Positions 8,222-17,388 of a stretch of DNA of 35,581 nucleotides are shown here, one piece after another. Source of the stretch: Acholeplasmataceae bacterium UBA2284. Its GTDB lineage: Bacteria; Bacillota_I; Bacilli_A; Acholeplasmatales; Acholeplasmataceae. Below the pieces are notes generated by a model. The model worked only from the letters and a program-made list of their open reading frames with translations. It was not told where the DNA came from and did not search any database. Each line of letters opens with the position of its first letter. Position 1 is the first letter of the stretch. The stretch is taken from contig DDWO01000012.1 in the NCBI GenBank assembly GCA_002345705.1, positions 782-36,362 of the forward strand, written 5' to 3'. A program made the position numbers and the translations under genes.

Positions 8222-8578
8222 ATGGCTTATAGTAGATTGAGACGCAATAGCGATCAAAGAAAAGCTTTACTTCGTGATCTTGTAACTGATATCATCATAC
8301 ACGAACGTATCACTACGACCGAAGCAAAAGCAAAAGAATTAAAAAAATTAGCTGACAAGATGATCACTTTGGCTAAAGATGGTTCTCTAAGTGCAAGAAG
8401 ACAAGCGGCTGAAACAGTACGCTTCGAAGATGTTAAAGAAGGACAAAATGCTCTTCAAAAACTATTTTCTGAACTAGGACCTCGTTACCAAGAAAGAAAT
8501 GGCGGCTACACTAGAATAATCAAGACAGTGCCAAGAAAAGGCGACGCTGCCCCAATGGCAATTATTGAATTCGTTTAA
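8222..8578 (+). CDS. rplQ: 50S ribosomal protein L17
   Basis: L17 lies near the exit tunnel. The 118-residue product begins MAYSRLRRNSDQRKALLRDL, carries IIHERITTTEAKAKELKKLA (about residues 25-44) and ends in the family's MAIIEFV. It starts three bases after rpoA and is the last gene of the ribosomal cluster; a strong hairpin terminator follows within ten bases. Confidence 0.97.
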   Translation: MAYSRLRRNSDQRKALLRDLVTDIIIHERITTTEAKAKELKKLADKMITLAKDGSLSARRQAAETVRFEDVKEGQNALQKLFSELGPRYQERNGGYTRIIKTVPRKGDAAPMAIIEFV

Positions 8579-8584
8579 TAAATC

Positions 8585-8610
8585 AAACAAGCTTAGGCTT
8601 GTTTTTTTTT
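8585..8610 (+). terminator. rho-independent terminator closing the ribosomal operon
   Basis: AAACAAGC and GCTTGTTT form an eight-base stem around a TTAG loop, followed by a run of T. It lies seven bases after the rplQ stop. Confidence 0.88.
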
Positions 8611-8668
8611 GCATTTTATCCCATCTATATGCATTTTATTTTAAAATGAATTTTCTTTAAACACTAAG

Positions 8669-8677
8669 TGATATAAT
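8669..8677 (+). promoter_or_regulatory. extended -10 promoter for the COG4586-type exporter operon
   Basis: TG, one base, then a perfect TATAAT. No clear -35 hexamer is present at the usual distance, as is common for extended -10 promoters. It lies between the ribosomal terminator and the first transporter gene. Confidence 0.6.
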
Positions 8678-8715
8678 AGTGATTGTAAAAATTTATTTAT
8701 AGAATGAGGGACAAC

Positions 8716-9720
8716 ATGGAAATCATCAAGGTTGATCAGTTATGCAAAAGCTTTACTATCTATGAGAAGGAATCAGGTTTAAAGGGCGTACTAAAGAGTT
8801 TTTTCAATGCAAAGAAGATTATTAAAAAAGCAGTGGATGACGTCTCTTTTAGTATTAATCAAGGAGAAATCGTTGGCTATATCGGTCCAAATGGAGCGGG
8901 TAAGTCAACTACTATAAAGGTATTAACAGGAATTTTAACACCGACAAGTGGAACTGTAGTTGTTGATGGATTAGTGCCTTATCAAAAGAGAACACAAAAC
9001 GCTAAAAAAATTGGCGTTGTTTTTGGTCAGCGCACACAGCTTTGGTGGGACCTACCACTTAATGAATCATTTACCGTACTTAAGGAAATTTATCAAGTAT
9101 CTGATGAAGACTTTAGGGAACGTATGGATTACTTCAATGAGCTTTTTGGATTGAATGAATTTTTGAAGCAGCCAGTTAGACAGCTATCACTAGGTCAAAG
9201 AATGAAGGCAGATATTGTAGCTAGCCTTCTGCATAATCCAAAGCTTTTATTTCTTGATGAGCCAACAATAGGTCTTGATGTCATTGCTAAGGAAAATATT
9301 AGAAAAACGATTTTAGATGTGAATAAAAAATATAACACAACCGTTATTTTGACCACTCACGATTTAAGTGATATTGAAGAACTGTGTAATCGTATTCTTT
9401 TAATTGACCAAGGAAAAATTATTTATGATGGAAATCTTGATTTAATTAAAGAAAAATTTGGATCAAAAAAGATCATAACATTTACAATGAAATCTAAGCA
9501 AGAGGCTGAAGCAATTGACGTTTCCGCATTCAAGAAAATTGACCCAGATCTTACTTCAGTGATTGAAGAAAATAAAATCACCTTTGTATTCAACAAACAA
9601 AAATTACTAATTAAGGATATTACCTATCATGTTTTAGGACAGTCTGATGTATTAGATATCGATATCTCAGATGACCATCTAGAAAATATCATTAAGGCGA
9701 TTTACAAGCAGGGATTATAA
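8716..9720 (+). CDS. ABC transporter ATPase, COG4586 type
   Basis: ATP-hydrolysing subunit of an ABC-2 type exporter of unknown substrate. From the ATG at 8716 the product has 334 residues with Walker A GPNGAGKST (57-65), the Q-loop region GQRTQLWWDLP that is characteristic of this subfamily, signature LSLGQRMK and Walker B LLFLDEPTIGLD, followed by a C-terminal regulatory domain of about 100 residues. An ATG at 8704 is in frame, but the GAGGG at 8706-8710 lies five bases before 8716, so the later start is preferred. It is joined to two permease genes; the first overlaps its stop by one base. Confidence 0.9.
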   Translation: MEIIKVDQLCKSFTIYEKESGLKGVLKSFFNAKKIIKKAVDDVSFSINQGEIVGYIGPNGAGKSTTIKVLTGILTPTSGTVVVDGLVPYQKRTQNAKKIGVVFGQRTQLWWDLPLNESFTVLKEIYQVSDEDFRERMDYFNELFGLNEFLKQPVRQLSLGQRMKADIVASLLHNPKLLFLDEPTIGLDVIAKENIRKTILDVNKKYNTTVILTTHDLSDIEELCNRILLIDQGKIIYDGNLDLIKEKFGSKKIITFTMKSKQEAEAIDVSAFKKIDPDLTSVIEENKITFVFNKQKLLIKDITYHVLGQSDVLDIDISDDHLENIIKAIYKQGL

Positions 9721-10526
9721 TGAACAGAGTCAAGAAATATCTACCCTTTTTTAGGGCGTCGATGATGAACATGTTTATCTATAGAGGAACGATTTGGCTA
9801 TGGATGCTAGTCGATGTTTTTCAGTTTGTTATGATGGTTTTCCTATGGAAATCAGTTTATCAGTTTAATGATATAATCAGTGGCTTTACCTTTAATGAGA
9901 TGCTTGTCTATTTTCTACTAACCAATGTATTTTATGTGTTTACTGAAGTTGATGCGGTTTTCGCGATGTCAGAGGAAATCAAGGAAGGTCGAATTAGCTT
10001 ATATTTAGTTAAGCCTATTTCCTATAAAGCAAGATTATTCACAGAGATTATCGGTAGGGTCATGGGAATTCTTTTACTCTTTATCCCTATAGCAATCATT
10101 ATGGGTATTGCATTAACATTTATCTTTGATATTGTATGGACTATATCCATCACTCAAGTAGCAATCACTCTAGTTTATCTACCTCTTATTTTAATGATGA
10201 TGTTTGAATTCTCATTTTTCTTTGGAACGTTAGTTATTCATACATCCAATGAGTTTGGTTTAGTTATATTTATGAGCGTATTTACAAGAGTTGTATCAGG
10301 ACAGCTCATTCCTTTATCATTTTATCCACAGTTCTTACTCAATATTATTCAATACATTCCATTTAGATTCATTAGCTATCCACCACTCATTTTATTAAAC
10401 AAGCTATCTATAAATGATGCACTCACTGGTTTAATTGTGCTTGCAGCATGGGTTGTTGGATTTAAGATTATTAATTATTTTGTATATAAGGCATCCATCA
10501 AAAAGATGGTTGTTTTCGGAGGTTAA
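9720..10526 (+). CDS. ABC-2 type permease, COG4587-like
   Basis: A 268-residue integral membrane protein with about six hydrophobic segments, starting MNRVKKYLPFFRASMMNM. The motif SGQLIPLSFYPQFLLNIIQ before the last segments is typical of the ABC2_membrane_6 (PF06182) permeases that pair with COG4586 ATPases. The ATG shares its A with the TAA stop of the ATPase gene, and the third gene starts three bases after its stop. Probably forms a heterodimeric membrane domain with the next gene product. Substrate unknown. Confidence 0.82.
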   Translation: MNRVKKYLPFFRASMMNMFIYRGTIWLWMLVDVFQFVMMVFLWKSVYQFNDIISGFTFNEMLVYFLLTNVFYVFTEVDAVFAMSEEIKEGRISLYLVKPISYKARLFTEIIGRVMGILLLFIPIAIIMGIALTFIFDIVWTISITQVAITLVYLPLILMMMFEFSFFFGTLVIHTSNEFGLVIFMSVFTRVVSGQLIPLSFYPQFLLNIIQYIPFRFISYPPLILLNKLSINDALTGLIVLAAWVVGFKIINYFVYKASIKKMVVFGG

Positions 10527-10529
10527 CCT

Positions 10530-11315
10530 ATGAGATTTGCTAAAATATATGGAATCTTCCTAAAACAACATTTAAAGCGATTGATGGAATATCGTGTTGA
10601 TTTTTTAATTGGTATGTTCGCATTCATTTTTACACAGGCAGCTGGTTTATTATTTTTATTTATTATTTTCCAAAATATTAATGCACTCGCGGGCTTTTCA
10701 ATCGATGAAATTCTTTTGATGTATGCTATATCGTTATTGCCTAGAGGTATTGACCATCTACTTTTTGATAACCTATGGCTACTGCCTAGAACAGTTAGAC
10801 AAGGTTCAATGGATCGATATCTACTTAGACCCATTAATCCTCTTTATCAGTTTATTATTGAACGCTTCCAGCCTGACGCGTTTGGAGAAATCTTTTTAGG
10901 AATAGCGCTATTAGTCGTTACATTAGGAAGATTGAACTTTACTCTTACAATTGGAAATCTAGCTGGTTTATTATCCATCGTCATCATAGGTACATTTGTC
11001 TATACAGCATTAAAGCTTTTGACATCCTCAACATCGTTCTGGCTTAAAAACTCATACCCCTTAATGCAAATTACCTATAATATTTCAGATTTTACAAAAT
11101 ACCCTATTTTGATATATCCAAAATTTATTCAAGTCTTAATGACATTTATTATTCCATTCGCTTTAATCTCATACTTTCCAGCACTTTACCTATTAGGCGA
11201 AATAGACTACATCCAAGTGATAAGCTATCTAGTCACTGTAACAGGTATTTTAATCTGTCTAGGACTTTATGTTTGGAAGAAGGGTCTTAAGCATTACGAA
11301 TCTACAGGAAGCTAA
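10530..11315 (+). CDS. ABC-2 type permease, COG3694-like
   Basis: A 261-residue membrane protein with about six hydrophobic segments and the partner features of the preceding permease: GSMDRYLLRPINPLYQFI (about residues 92-109) and KYPILIYPKFIQVLMTFIIP (about 191-210) are typical of this family. It is the third gene of the operon, three bases after the second, with GGAGG just before the start. The operon ends with a hairpin terminator at 11335. The paired permeases plus ATPase imply export; no peptide, antibiotic or lipid gene nearby fixes the cargo. Confidence 0.82.
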   Translation: MRFAKIYGIFLKQHLKRLMEYRVDFLIGMFAFIFTQAAGLLFLFIIFQNINALAGFSIDEILLMYAISLLPRGIDHLLFDNLWLLPRTVRQGSMDRYLLRPINPLYQFIIERFQPDAFGEIFLGIALLVVTLGRLNFTLTIGNLAGLLSIVIIGTFVYTALKLLTSSTSFWLKNSYPLMQITYNISDFTKYPILIYPKFIQVLMTFIIPFALISYFPALYLLGEIDYIQVISYLVTVTGILICLGLYVWKKGLKHYESTGS

Positions 11316-11334
11316 AAGAAGCACATATAAAAAG

Positions 11335-11360
11335 ACAGGATGAATTTCCTGTTTTTTTTA
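11335..11360 (+). terminator. rho-independent terminator after the three-gene exporter
   Basis: ACAGGA and TCCTGT pair across a six-base loop and are followed directly by a run of T, 19 bases after the permease stop. Confidence 0.75.
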
Positions 11361-11410
11361 TCTAAAAGACGATAAAATGACTATTTATTAAACACAATTG
11401 AGAATATAAC

Positions 11411-11439
11411 TTGTTATTTATAACAAAGCGTACTAAAAT
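11411..11439 (+). promoter_or_regulatory. candidate promoter for the nuclease lipoprotein gene
   Basis: TTGTTA and TAAAAT are separated by 17 bases, 35 bases before the start codon. An overlapping alternative is TTGAGA (11398) with TATAAC (11420), spacing 16. Either could serve in this AT-rich stretch. Confidence 0.4.
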
Positions 11440-11473
11440 AGATATGCACCTAAAAATTAGAAAGAGGAATTTC

Positions 11474-13234
11474 ATGAAAAAACTACTATTTATTATCAGT
11501 ATAATGCTCTTATCATTTACACTTTTTTCTTGTACTGAAAGCGCAAATTACTCAATTGATCGCGTACTAGATCGCGTCGATGTTATTTATGCAGAGGGAG
11601 ATAATGTATTCTCTGTTACTCAGCATGTAATATTACCAAGTAAAACAGATTTGAATAAATCTGCCGTTTTATCCTGGAGTTCAGATCAACCCTATATTTT
11701 AGACGAGTTTGGTACTGTCAACAGACCAGATGAAAACGCTGAAGTCGTTCTCACAGTTAAAGTGATGTTAAATAATGAAGTAAGAGAAAAAAAATTCTAT
11801 ATTATTATCATTGGTAAATATCAATTTTTCGATGTTATATTTGAAGTTGATGGAGTTAACTATGGAACTTTTAAAGTTAAAGATGGAGATTTAGTTGAGC
11901 CAATCGATGATCCAATCATTAATGGATTTAGCTTTGAAGGCTGGTACACAGCAGATGACGAAGTGAATGAGTTCGATTTTAACACTCCAATTACTGATAA
12001 TATCAAATTGGTTGCTAAGCTTGATGTTTTAGTTTTAGCTGATTATACTATTGAGTATTACAATCAGAATATTCTAGATGACGCCTATACGCTAGTATCA
12101 ACTGAAGTGCTTGAGGGCAGAGTTGGATTCATGGCTAGTGCAACTATAGATGTATATGGGTTCCAAATTGATTTTGAGCAAAGCATTTTAGCAGGAGTTA
12201 TCAAGGCAGATGATTCACTCGTGCTTAAGGTTTATTTAGAAAGAAATACATACAGCATTACATTTATTTCTGAGGGAGTAGAGCTTTCCGCTAACCAATA
12301 TAAATACGGTTTTACATTAAATGAAAACACAGAGCCTCAAAAAGATGGTCATGTTCTTGTTGGTTGGGCAACCACACCAAGTGGAACAACACCTTATATA
12401 TTCCCGTACATAGTATCAAATGATTTAACATTTTACGCTATTTGGAGACTTGATGATGGCTATACATATGAAGGCTATTATGATGGTGCAGATGGATTAT
12501 CCGGTATTGATTTAAGAACATTCTTAAGAATGAGAGTAAACAACGGCAAAACACTCGTTGATTATGGTACAGCTAGATATGTCTTAGATGATACAGATCG
12601 TGATCCAAATAACGCTAATAATTTAATTCTTGTATACCTAGGAACTTCAGTTTCTGGAGTTTGGGATGGCGGTAGCACTTGGAATAGAGAACACGTTTGG
12701 CCACAATCCCTACTAGGAGTCAGTGCAGTCAATAATGTAGCAAACGCAGCTTCAGACCTTCAAAACCTAAAGCCTGCAAATCCTGCAGAAAACTCAAGTA
12801 GAAGTAATAAGTATTTTGATAATGTTACCAATGCACATACATACAATCCTAGAGATGCTGTCAAGGGAGATATCGCGAGAATTTTAATGTATATGGATCT
12901 TGCATATAGCAATCTAAATCTTGTGAACACATATCCAGCAACCTATCAAATGGGTAAATTAGATGTATTATTACAATGGCATCTACAAGATCCAGTAGAT
13001 GATTTCGAAAGAAACAGAAATGAAATTATTTTTGGATACCAAAATAATAGAAATCCATTTATTGATCATCCAGAGTTTGTAGAAAAAATATGGGGACCTA
13101 TTACACTTACAGCATCCAATAACGAGACATTTACAATTGAATTGGATTTCCCTAGTATGTTTGAAACAATTGAAATCATAAGCTATGATATACTTTATAT
13201 AGATTTTAAAAAAGAATCAAAATATCTAGTATAG
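11474..13234 (+). CDS. surface lipoprotein with bacterial Ig-like, InlB-type repeats and endonuclease I domain
   Basis: The start at ATG 11474 (MKKLLFIISIM) has AGAGG six bases upstream and gives a lipoprotein signal peptide with lipobox LFSC, lipidated C20. The 586-residue product continues with an Ig-like domain (about 25-120), a Listeria-Bacteroides (InlB B / Flg_new) repeat ending GFSFEGWYTADDE (about 125-190), a second one with GHVLVGWATTPSGTTPY (about 255-325), and an endonuclease I domain (PF04231). The nuclease signatures are NREHVWPQS (404-412, with H407), NLKPANPAENSSRSNK, WHLQDPVDDFERNRNE and NRNPFID. It should degrade DNA or RNA at the cell surface, perhaps for nucleotide scavenging. 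A homologous domain is found at 24402-25454. Confidence 0.88.
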   Translation: MKKLLFIISIMLLSFTLFSCTESANYSIDRVLDRVDVIYAEGDNVFSVTQHVILPSKTDLNKSAVLSWSSDQPYILDEFGTVNRPDENAEVVLTVKVMLNNEVREKKFYIIIIGKYQFFDVIFEVDGVNYGTFKVKDGDLVEPIDDPIINGFSFEGWYTADDEVNEFDFNTPITDNIKLVAKLDVLVLADYTIEYYNQNILDDAYTLVSTEVLEGRVGFMASATIDVYGFQIDFEQSILAGVIKADDSLVLKVYLERNTYSITFISEGVELSANQYKYGFTLNENTEPQKDGHVLVGWATTPSGTTPYIFPYIVSNDLTFYAIWRLDDGYTYEGYYDGADGLSGIDLRTFLRMRVNNGKTLVDYGTARYVLDDTDRDPNNANNLILVYLGTSVSGVWDGGSTWNREHVWPQSLLGVSAVNNVANAASDLQNLKPANPAENSSRSNKYFDNVTNAHTYNPRDAVKGDIARILMYMDLAYSNLNLVNTYPATYQMGKLDVLLQWHLQDPVDDFERNRNEIIFGYQNNRNPFIDHPEFVEKIWGPITLTASNNETFTIELDFPSMFETIEIISYDILYIDFKKESKYLV

Positions 13235-13251
13235 AAAAAGAGGGTGTAGAA

Positions 13252-14235
13252 ATGAAGTATCGCACATTTGGAAGTACAGGAATAAAGGTATCTGAAATAT
13301 CGCTTGGAACTTGGCAATTAGGTTCTAAGTGGGGTGACCCTGTCAACCCTGAAGTCGCATTTGAAACATTAAAAAAGGCGATAGATTCCGGCATCAATTG
13401 TTTTGATACAGCAGATGTATATCAAGGCGGTTTAAGTGAAAAGTTAATTGGAGAGCATATTAAGCCCCTTCAGAACAAGCCTTTCGTTATTACGAAGGTT
13501 GGTAGAAAGCTTCCTAAGCAATCCAAGGAGTTTTACACAAAAGAAGCTCTACTAAAATACATCAACGATTCAAGAAAAAATTTAGACCAAGAAGCTCTTG
13601 ATATGGTTTTACTACATTGTCCACCAACAGATTTATATTACATGCCAGAAGCCTTCCAATGGATGGATGAATTTAAAGAAAAAGGCTTGATTAAGCATTA
13701 TGGAGTAAGTGTTGAACGCATTGAAGAAGGATTAAAGGCATTAGATTATCAAGGCGTTGAAGCAATAGAAATAATATTTAACATGTTTCGCTTAAAGCCA
13801 CAAGAGCTATTCTTTGAAATGGCAAAGAAAAGAAATGTGGGTATCATCGTTAGAGTACCACTTGCAAGTGGACTTTTAACTGGTAAATATCATGCTAGAA
13901 CCTCCTTTGGAGAAAATGATCATCGTACCTATAACAGAAACGGTGAAAGGTTCGATAAGGGTGAAACATTCTCAGGTGTTGACTACCATTTAGGCTTAAA
14001 GGCAGTCAATGAACTCAAAAAAGTTTTCAACACAGAAAATATAGCTCAATTCGCATTAAGATGGATTTTGATGTTTGATGCAGTATCGACAATTATTCCT
14101 GGAGCATCAAGACCTGAACAAATTTTAGAGAATGTGAAGGCATCAGAGATGCCACCACTTACTCAAAAGCAAATGGAAGCAGTCGAAAAGATTTATAATA
14201 CCTATATTAAAAATCCAGTGCACTATCTCTGGTAA
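13252..14235 (+). CDS. aldo/keto reductase
   Basis: NAD(P)H-dependent oxidoreductase of the AKR superfamily with a (beta/alpha)8 barrel. The 327 residues include the opening YRTFGSTGIKVSEISLGTW, and the catalytic tetrad can be placed at D52 and Y57 (in FDTADVYQGG), K82 (in ITKVG) and H122 (in VLLHCPP). The C-terminal SRPEQILENVKASEM is the coenzyme-binding segment of the family. It lies 17 bases after the nuclease lipoprotein with a GAGGGTG site and no terminator between, so the two may be co-transcribed. Natural substrate cannot be read from the sequence. Confidence 0.92.
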   Translation: MKYRTFGSTGIKVSEISLGTWQLGSKWGDPVNPEVAFETLKKAIDSGINCFDTADVYQGGLSEKLIGEHIKPLQNKPFVITKVGRKLPKQSKEFYTKEALLKYINDSRKNLDQEALDMVLLHCPPTDLYYMPEAFQWMDEFKEKGLIKHYGVSVERIEEGLKALDYQGVEAIEIIFNMFRLKPQELFFEMAKKRNVGIIVRVPLASGLLTGKYHARTSFGENDHRTYNRNGERFDKGETFSGVDYHLGLKAVNELKKVFNTENIAQFALRWILMFDAVSTIIPGASRPEQILENVKASEMPPLTQKQMEAVEKIYNTYIKNPVHYLW

Positions 14236-14238
14236 CAA

Positions 14239-14264
14239 AAAAAGGCCAATCACTTGGCCTTTTT
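14239..14264. terminator. bidirectional terminator between convergent genes
   Basis: AAAAAGGCCAA and TTGGCCTTTTT form an 11-base perfect stem around TCAC. The A and T arms give a T run on either strand, fitting the aldo/keto reductase gene from the left and the DUF975 gene from the right. Confidence 0.9.
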
Positions 14265-14276
14265 GTTTGGTTTAAA

Positions 14277-14873
14277 TTATTCTACGATTTGAGCAACTAC
14301 AACCTTTTTACCACGAATATCTAAATAGAAGTTTGCAATACTCATTTGAACGTAAGGAAGTAAGAAAATAAATCCGATACCGAAAGTAAATATACAAAGA
14401 ATAAACCATCCGATAAAGCTTAAGTAAAGTGAGAATAATCTTAGCTTATTTCCATTCATCAATTCTCTACTCTTAGTAATCGCAGCAATAGCATCAATTT
14501 CTGGTTCTTCAGCAATAATATAAGGAACCATGCTATAAGCAAACGCCTTAATAATACCTGGAATAATAAATAGAAGTGACCATAAGAAAATAAAGATTGA
14601 TGATAGTAGAGAAGCTAAGAAAGAATTTAAGAAGCTCTTTTTAAATCCTTCAAATAAAAATTCTAAACGATCACCCTTGGCATTATTTTCAATAATGTCA
14701 ATTAAATAATAGGATTGTCCGACTAGGAGTGGTCCTAGAATAATAAATCCTACAGCAGCAACTGAGGTTGCACTTGGCACTGCAGCAACAATCCATACAA
14801 ACAGTATTACCCACCATAGGCGTGGTTTTAACTGCTGACGAGCTAAAGCTCTAAGTTCAGAACTAGTTTTCAT
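14277..14873 (-). CDS. DUF975 family membrane protein
   Basis: A 198-residue integral membrane protein of the DUF975 (PF06161) family, with about five to six hydrophobic segments. Family features seen are the N-terminal SSELRALARQQLKPRLWW, the internal GDRLEFLFEGFKKSF, the LFIIPGIIKAFAYSMVPYI segment and the AITKSRELMNGNKLRLF motif. The function of the family is unknown. GGAGGG (complement of 14881-14886) precedes the start, and a good promoter lies on the minus strand at 14935-14907. It is a single-gene unit. Confidence 0.85.
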   Translation of the reverse strand: MKTSSELRALARQQLKPRLWWVILFVWIVAAVPSATSVAAVGFIILGPLLVGQSYYLIDIIENNAKGDRLEFLFEGFKKSFLNSFLASLLSSIFIFLWSLLFIIPGIIKAFAYSMVPYIIAEEPEIDAIAAITKSRELMNGNKLRLFSLYLSFIGWFILCIFTFGIGFIFLLPYVQMSIANFYLDIRGKKVVVAQIVE

Positions 14874-14906
14874 TTATATACCCTCCATTAGGTTTTATTA
14901 ATTACT

Positions 14907-14935
14907 ATTATAGACTCATATGTCATTTATGTCTA
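14907..14935 (-). promoter_or_regulatory. promoter for the DUF975 gene
   Basis: On the minus strand, TAGACA (14935-14930) and a perfect TATAAT (14912-14907) are separated by 17 bases. It is back to back with the plus-strand promoter at 14940. Confidence 0.75.
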
Positions 14936-14939
14936 CTAT

Positions 14940-14969
14940 TTGACAAGGGTTCACTATATTTTTTATGTT
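14940..14969 (+). promoter_or_regulatory. candidate promoter for the two-gene ABC exporter
   Basis: A perfect TTGACA (14940-14945) with TATGTT 18 bases later. An alternative extended -10 (TGGTAAAAT, 14985-14993) lies further downstream and lacks a good -35. Confidence 0.5.
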
Positions 14970-15033
14970 TAATTTTACTACAAGTGGTAAAATAGGATTA
15001 ATAACGCACAATTCAATTCAAAGGAGAATCATT

Positions 15034-15747
15034 ATGCTAAAAATAAATAATGTTTCAAAAAGCTATGATGGAGTTAAAAAAGCCTGTGACTCTGTCACAT
15101 TAACAATTGAGAAGGGTGATTTGTTTGGCTTTGTTGGACACAACGGTGCAGGAAAAACAACATTACTTAAATCAATTGCAGGTATTATTAACTTTGATTC
15201 TGGAGAAATTATAGTTGATAATTATTCGATTCAAAAAGATCCACTTGAGGTAAAGAAGATGATTGCCTATATTCCGGATAATCCAGATATATATGAATCA
15301 TTAACGGGTATTCAATATCTTGAATTTATAGCAGATGTCTTTAAGATTGATGTTGTGATGAGAAAAAAAGAAATTGATCAATATGCAACACTCTTCGAGA
15401 TTATTGATGTTCTTAATAATCCAATCTCATCCTATTCACATGGAATGAAGCAAAAGCTAGTGATTATATCCGCCTTGATTCATAAGCCTAAATTGATGCT
15501 ATTAGATGAACCGTTTGTAGGGTTAGATCCAAAGGCAAGTTTTCAGCTTAAAGAAATATTTAAGAAAATGTGTGAAAATGGAACTGCAATATTCTTTTCA
15601 ACCCACGTCCTAGAAGTTGTTGAAAAACTATGCAATAAAGTTGCTATTATTAAACAAGGAAAAATTGTCGCTCAGGGTAAAACTCAGGATATTATTTTAA
15701 ATAAGTCGCTTGAAAATATATTTATGGAAATCGCAAGTGAATCATAA
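15034..15747 (+). CDS. ABC transporter ATPase (ABC-2 exporter)
   Basis: A 237-residue ATP-binding subunit from the ATG at 15034, chosen because AAGGAGA stands just before it; in-frame upstream ATG 14965 has no site. It has Walker A GHNGAGKTT, the signature SHGMKQKL in place of LSGGQ, Walker B LMLLDEPFVGLDP and the switch histidine in STHVLEV. The SHGMKQK signature is usual in CcmA/YtrB-like exporters. Its stop overlaps by one base the start of the large permease gene, its evident partner. Substrate unknown. Confidence 0.9.
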   Translation: MLKINNVSKSYDGVKKACDSVTLTIEKGDLFGFVGHNGAGKTTLLKSIAGIINFDSGEIIVDNYSIQKDPLEVKKMIAYIPDNPDIYESLTGIQYLEFIADVFKIDVVMRKKEIDQYATLFEIIDVLNNPISSYSHGMKQKLVIISALIHKPKLMLLDEPFVGLDPKASFQLKEIFKKMCENGTAIFFSTHVLEVVEKLCNKVAIIKQGKIVAQGKTQDIILNKSLENIFMEIASES

Positions 15748-17348
15748 TGTATAAAACTTTAGTCAAATTATATCTTAAGGAAAGTTTTTCTCTCAAGCGA
15801 CTATTGGGATTTGATTTAAAGAAGTCCAAGGTGAAAGCGATATTGATTGGACTTGCTATTGTCTATTCATTGGTAGTATTTATTGGTGCGATTGGTTATA
15901 TGTTTTTTGACCTAGGGGATATTTTAAAACAAATGGGTCAAACACATATACTACTCAGCTTTCTTACTATCTATTCACTCAGCTTATCTGTTATTATTGT
16001 TTTATTTAGAGCAAGTGGATCTATTTTCTATTATAAGGATTATGATATCACCGCGCCGCTTCCTATTCACTCACGAACTATTTTATGGGCTAAAATGACG
16101 GTACTGCTACTCATTCTATATGCATCAAGCTTCGTATTTACATTACCAATTGTTTTCTCATATTTCTACTGGAATGGTTTTTCAATCGTGGGATTTTTAT
16201 TCTATCTCATTGGGTTTATATTTCTTCCTTTAGTTCCTGTACTTGTCATGTCGTTTATTTCGCTACTTATTGCGATGGTTACTGCACGATTTAGAAAATC
16301 AAAGATTATTAACATTATTCTGATGTTTGTTATCTTTATCGGTATCTTCATGATTTCATTTTCATTTAATGATGTTGAAACCAATCCACTCACAGGACAA
16401 ATCAATCTATTCTCCGGAATATCTAGGGCATATCCACCCTTTGCTTGGTTTATGGATGCAGTTCACAATCATCATATTTTAAGCCTTATCTATTTAGTAG
16501 GATCTAATGGTATTCTCTTTTTCCTATTCATTCATTTTATTCATGGTTTTGTACAGAGAACCAATCAAAGAGGCATAAGAGCGAATATCAAGAAGAATGG
16601 AAAAGCAATAACCTATCAAGAACGTTCAATAGTTACCGCATTAGTTCAAAAGGAATTTAAGAAGTTTTTCAGCATTACACTCTATGCAGTCAATGCAGGA
16701 TTAGGACCCGTGCTTTTGACAGTGCTTTCGATAGCTAGTTTATTTTACACACAACAAATTGAAGCATTCTTAGTTGAAATGGTTGGTGCTGGATTAGATG
16801 TTGAAATACTGATTATGGCATTGGTAGGATTTAGTGTAGCGATGACTTATACACCTGCAATTAGTCTTTCTCTTGAAGGTAAAAACTTCTGGATTATTAA
16901 GAGCTTACCTGTTAAAGCAGAAACAGTTATGCTTTCTAAGATCATTTTCAATTTACTACTCATTCTTCCGATAGCAATCATTAGTATTCTACTATTTGGA
17001 TTTTCATTAAGAATCGGTGTTCTAAATCAGTTGATGCTCATTTTTCTAGTCATAACATTTGGAATTCTAATATCAGTCATAGATTCATCCATTAATTTAT
17101 GGGTTCCAAAATTTGATTTTATAAACGAAGTAGAAGTTATTAAACAAAGTGCAGGAGCAATGCTTTCTATCTTTGGAGCATTTGGACTTATGGCACTCAA
17201 TGGATTGTTCTATTACTTAGTCAGTCCACATCTAGAGCTTTCATTCATCATGCTATGGATGGTGATACTCAATGGGGTATTAGCAATACCATTCATCTAC
17301 ATTGTTAAAACAAAATCAGGCCCATTGTTCAACAAAATGAAGGCATAA
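15747..17348 (+). CDS. ABC exporter permease, PF16949-like
   Basis: A 533-residue membrane protein with about 12 hydrophobic segments, including a central soluble loop around residues 270-300 (RTNQRGIRANIKKNGKAITY). Length, the N-terminal YKTLVKLYLKESFSLKRLLG and the motif SLEGKNFWIIKSLPV (about residues 375-389) fit the large ABC-2-like permeases of the PF16949 group found next to CcmA-like ATPases in Firmicutes. It is coupled to the preceding ATPase by a TAATG overlap. A terminator follows seven bases after the stop. Confidence 0.8.
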   Translation: MYKTLVKLYLKESFSLKRLLGFDLKKSKVKAILIGLAIVYSLVVFIGAIGYMFFDLGDILKQMGQTHILLSFLTIYSLSLSVIIVLFRASGSIFYYKDYDITAPLPIHSRTILWAKMTVLLLILYASSFVFTLPIVFSYFYWNGFSIVGFLFYLIGFIFLPLVPVLVMSFISLLIAMVTARFRKSKIINIILMFVIFIGIFMISFSFNDVETNPLTGQINLFSGISRAYPPFAWFMDAVHNHHILSLIYLVGSNGILFFLFIHFIHGFVQRTNQRGIRANIKKNGKAITYQERSIVTALVQKEFKKFFSITLYAVNAGLGPVLLTVLSIASLFYTQQIEAFLVEMVGAGLDVEILIMALVGFSVAMTYTPAISLSLEGKNFWIIKSLPVKAETVMLSKIIFNLLLILPIAIISILLFGFSLRIGVLNQLMLIFLVITFGILISVIDSSINLWVPKFDFINEVEVIKQSAGAMLSIFGAFGLMALNGLFYYLVSPHLELSFIMLWMVILNGVLAIPFIYIVKTKSGPLFNKMKA

Positions 17349-17354
17349 AAAAGT

Positions 17355-17387
17355 GCACCTTAGCGATAATCGCTAAGGTGCTTATTT
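17355..17387. terminator. bidirectional terminator between convergent transporter genes
   Basis: GCACCTTAGCGA and TCGCTAAGGTGC form a perfect 12-base stem around TAA. T-rich sequence follows on the plus strand and six A precede it, giving a T run for the minus strand, so it can serve the permease gene and the ABC exporter gene at 17389. Confidence 0.88.
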
Positions 17388-17388
17388 A

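Noticed and set aside
15034..17348. Two-gene ABC exporter as self-immunity for the peptide system
   Set aside because: It is convergent with the cluster, separated by a two-way terminator, and such pairs are common alone in Firmicutes; no direct evidence ties it to the peptide.
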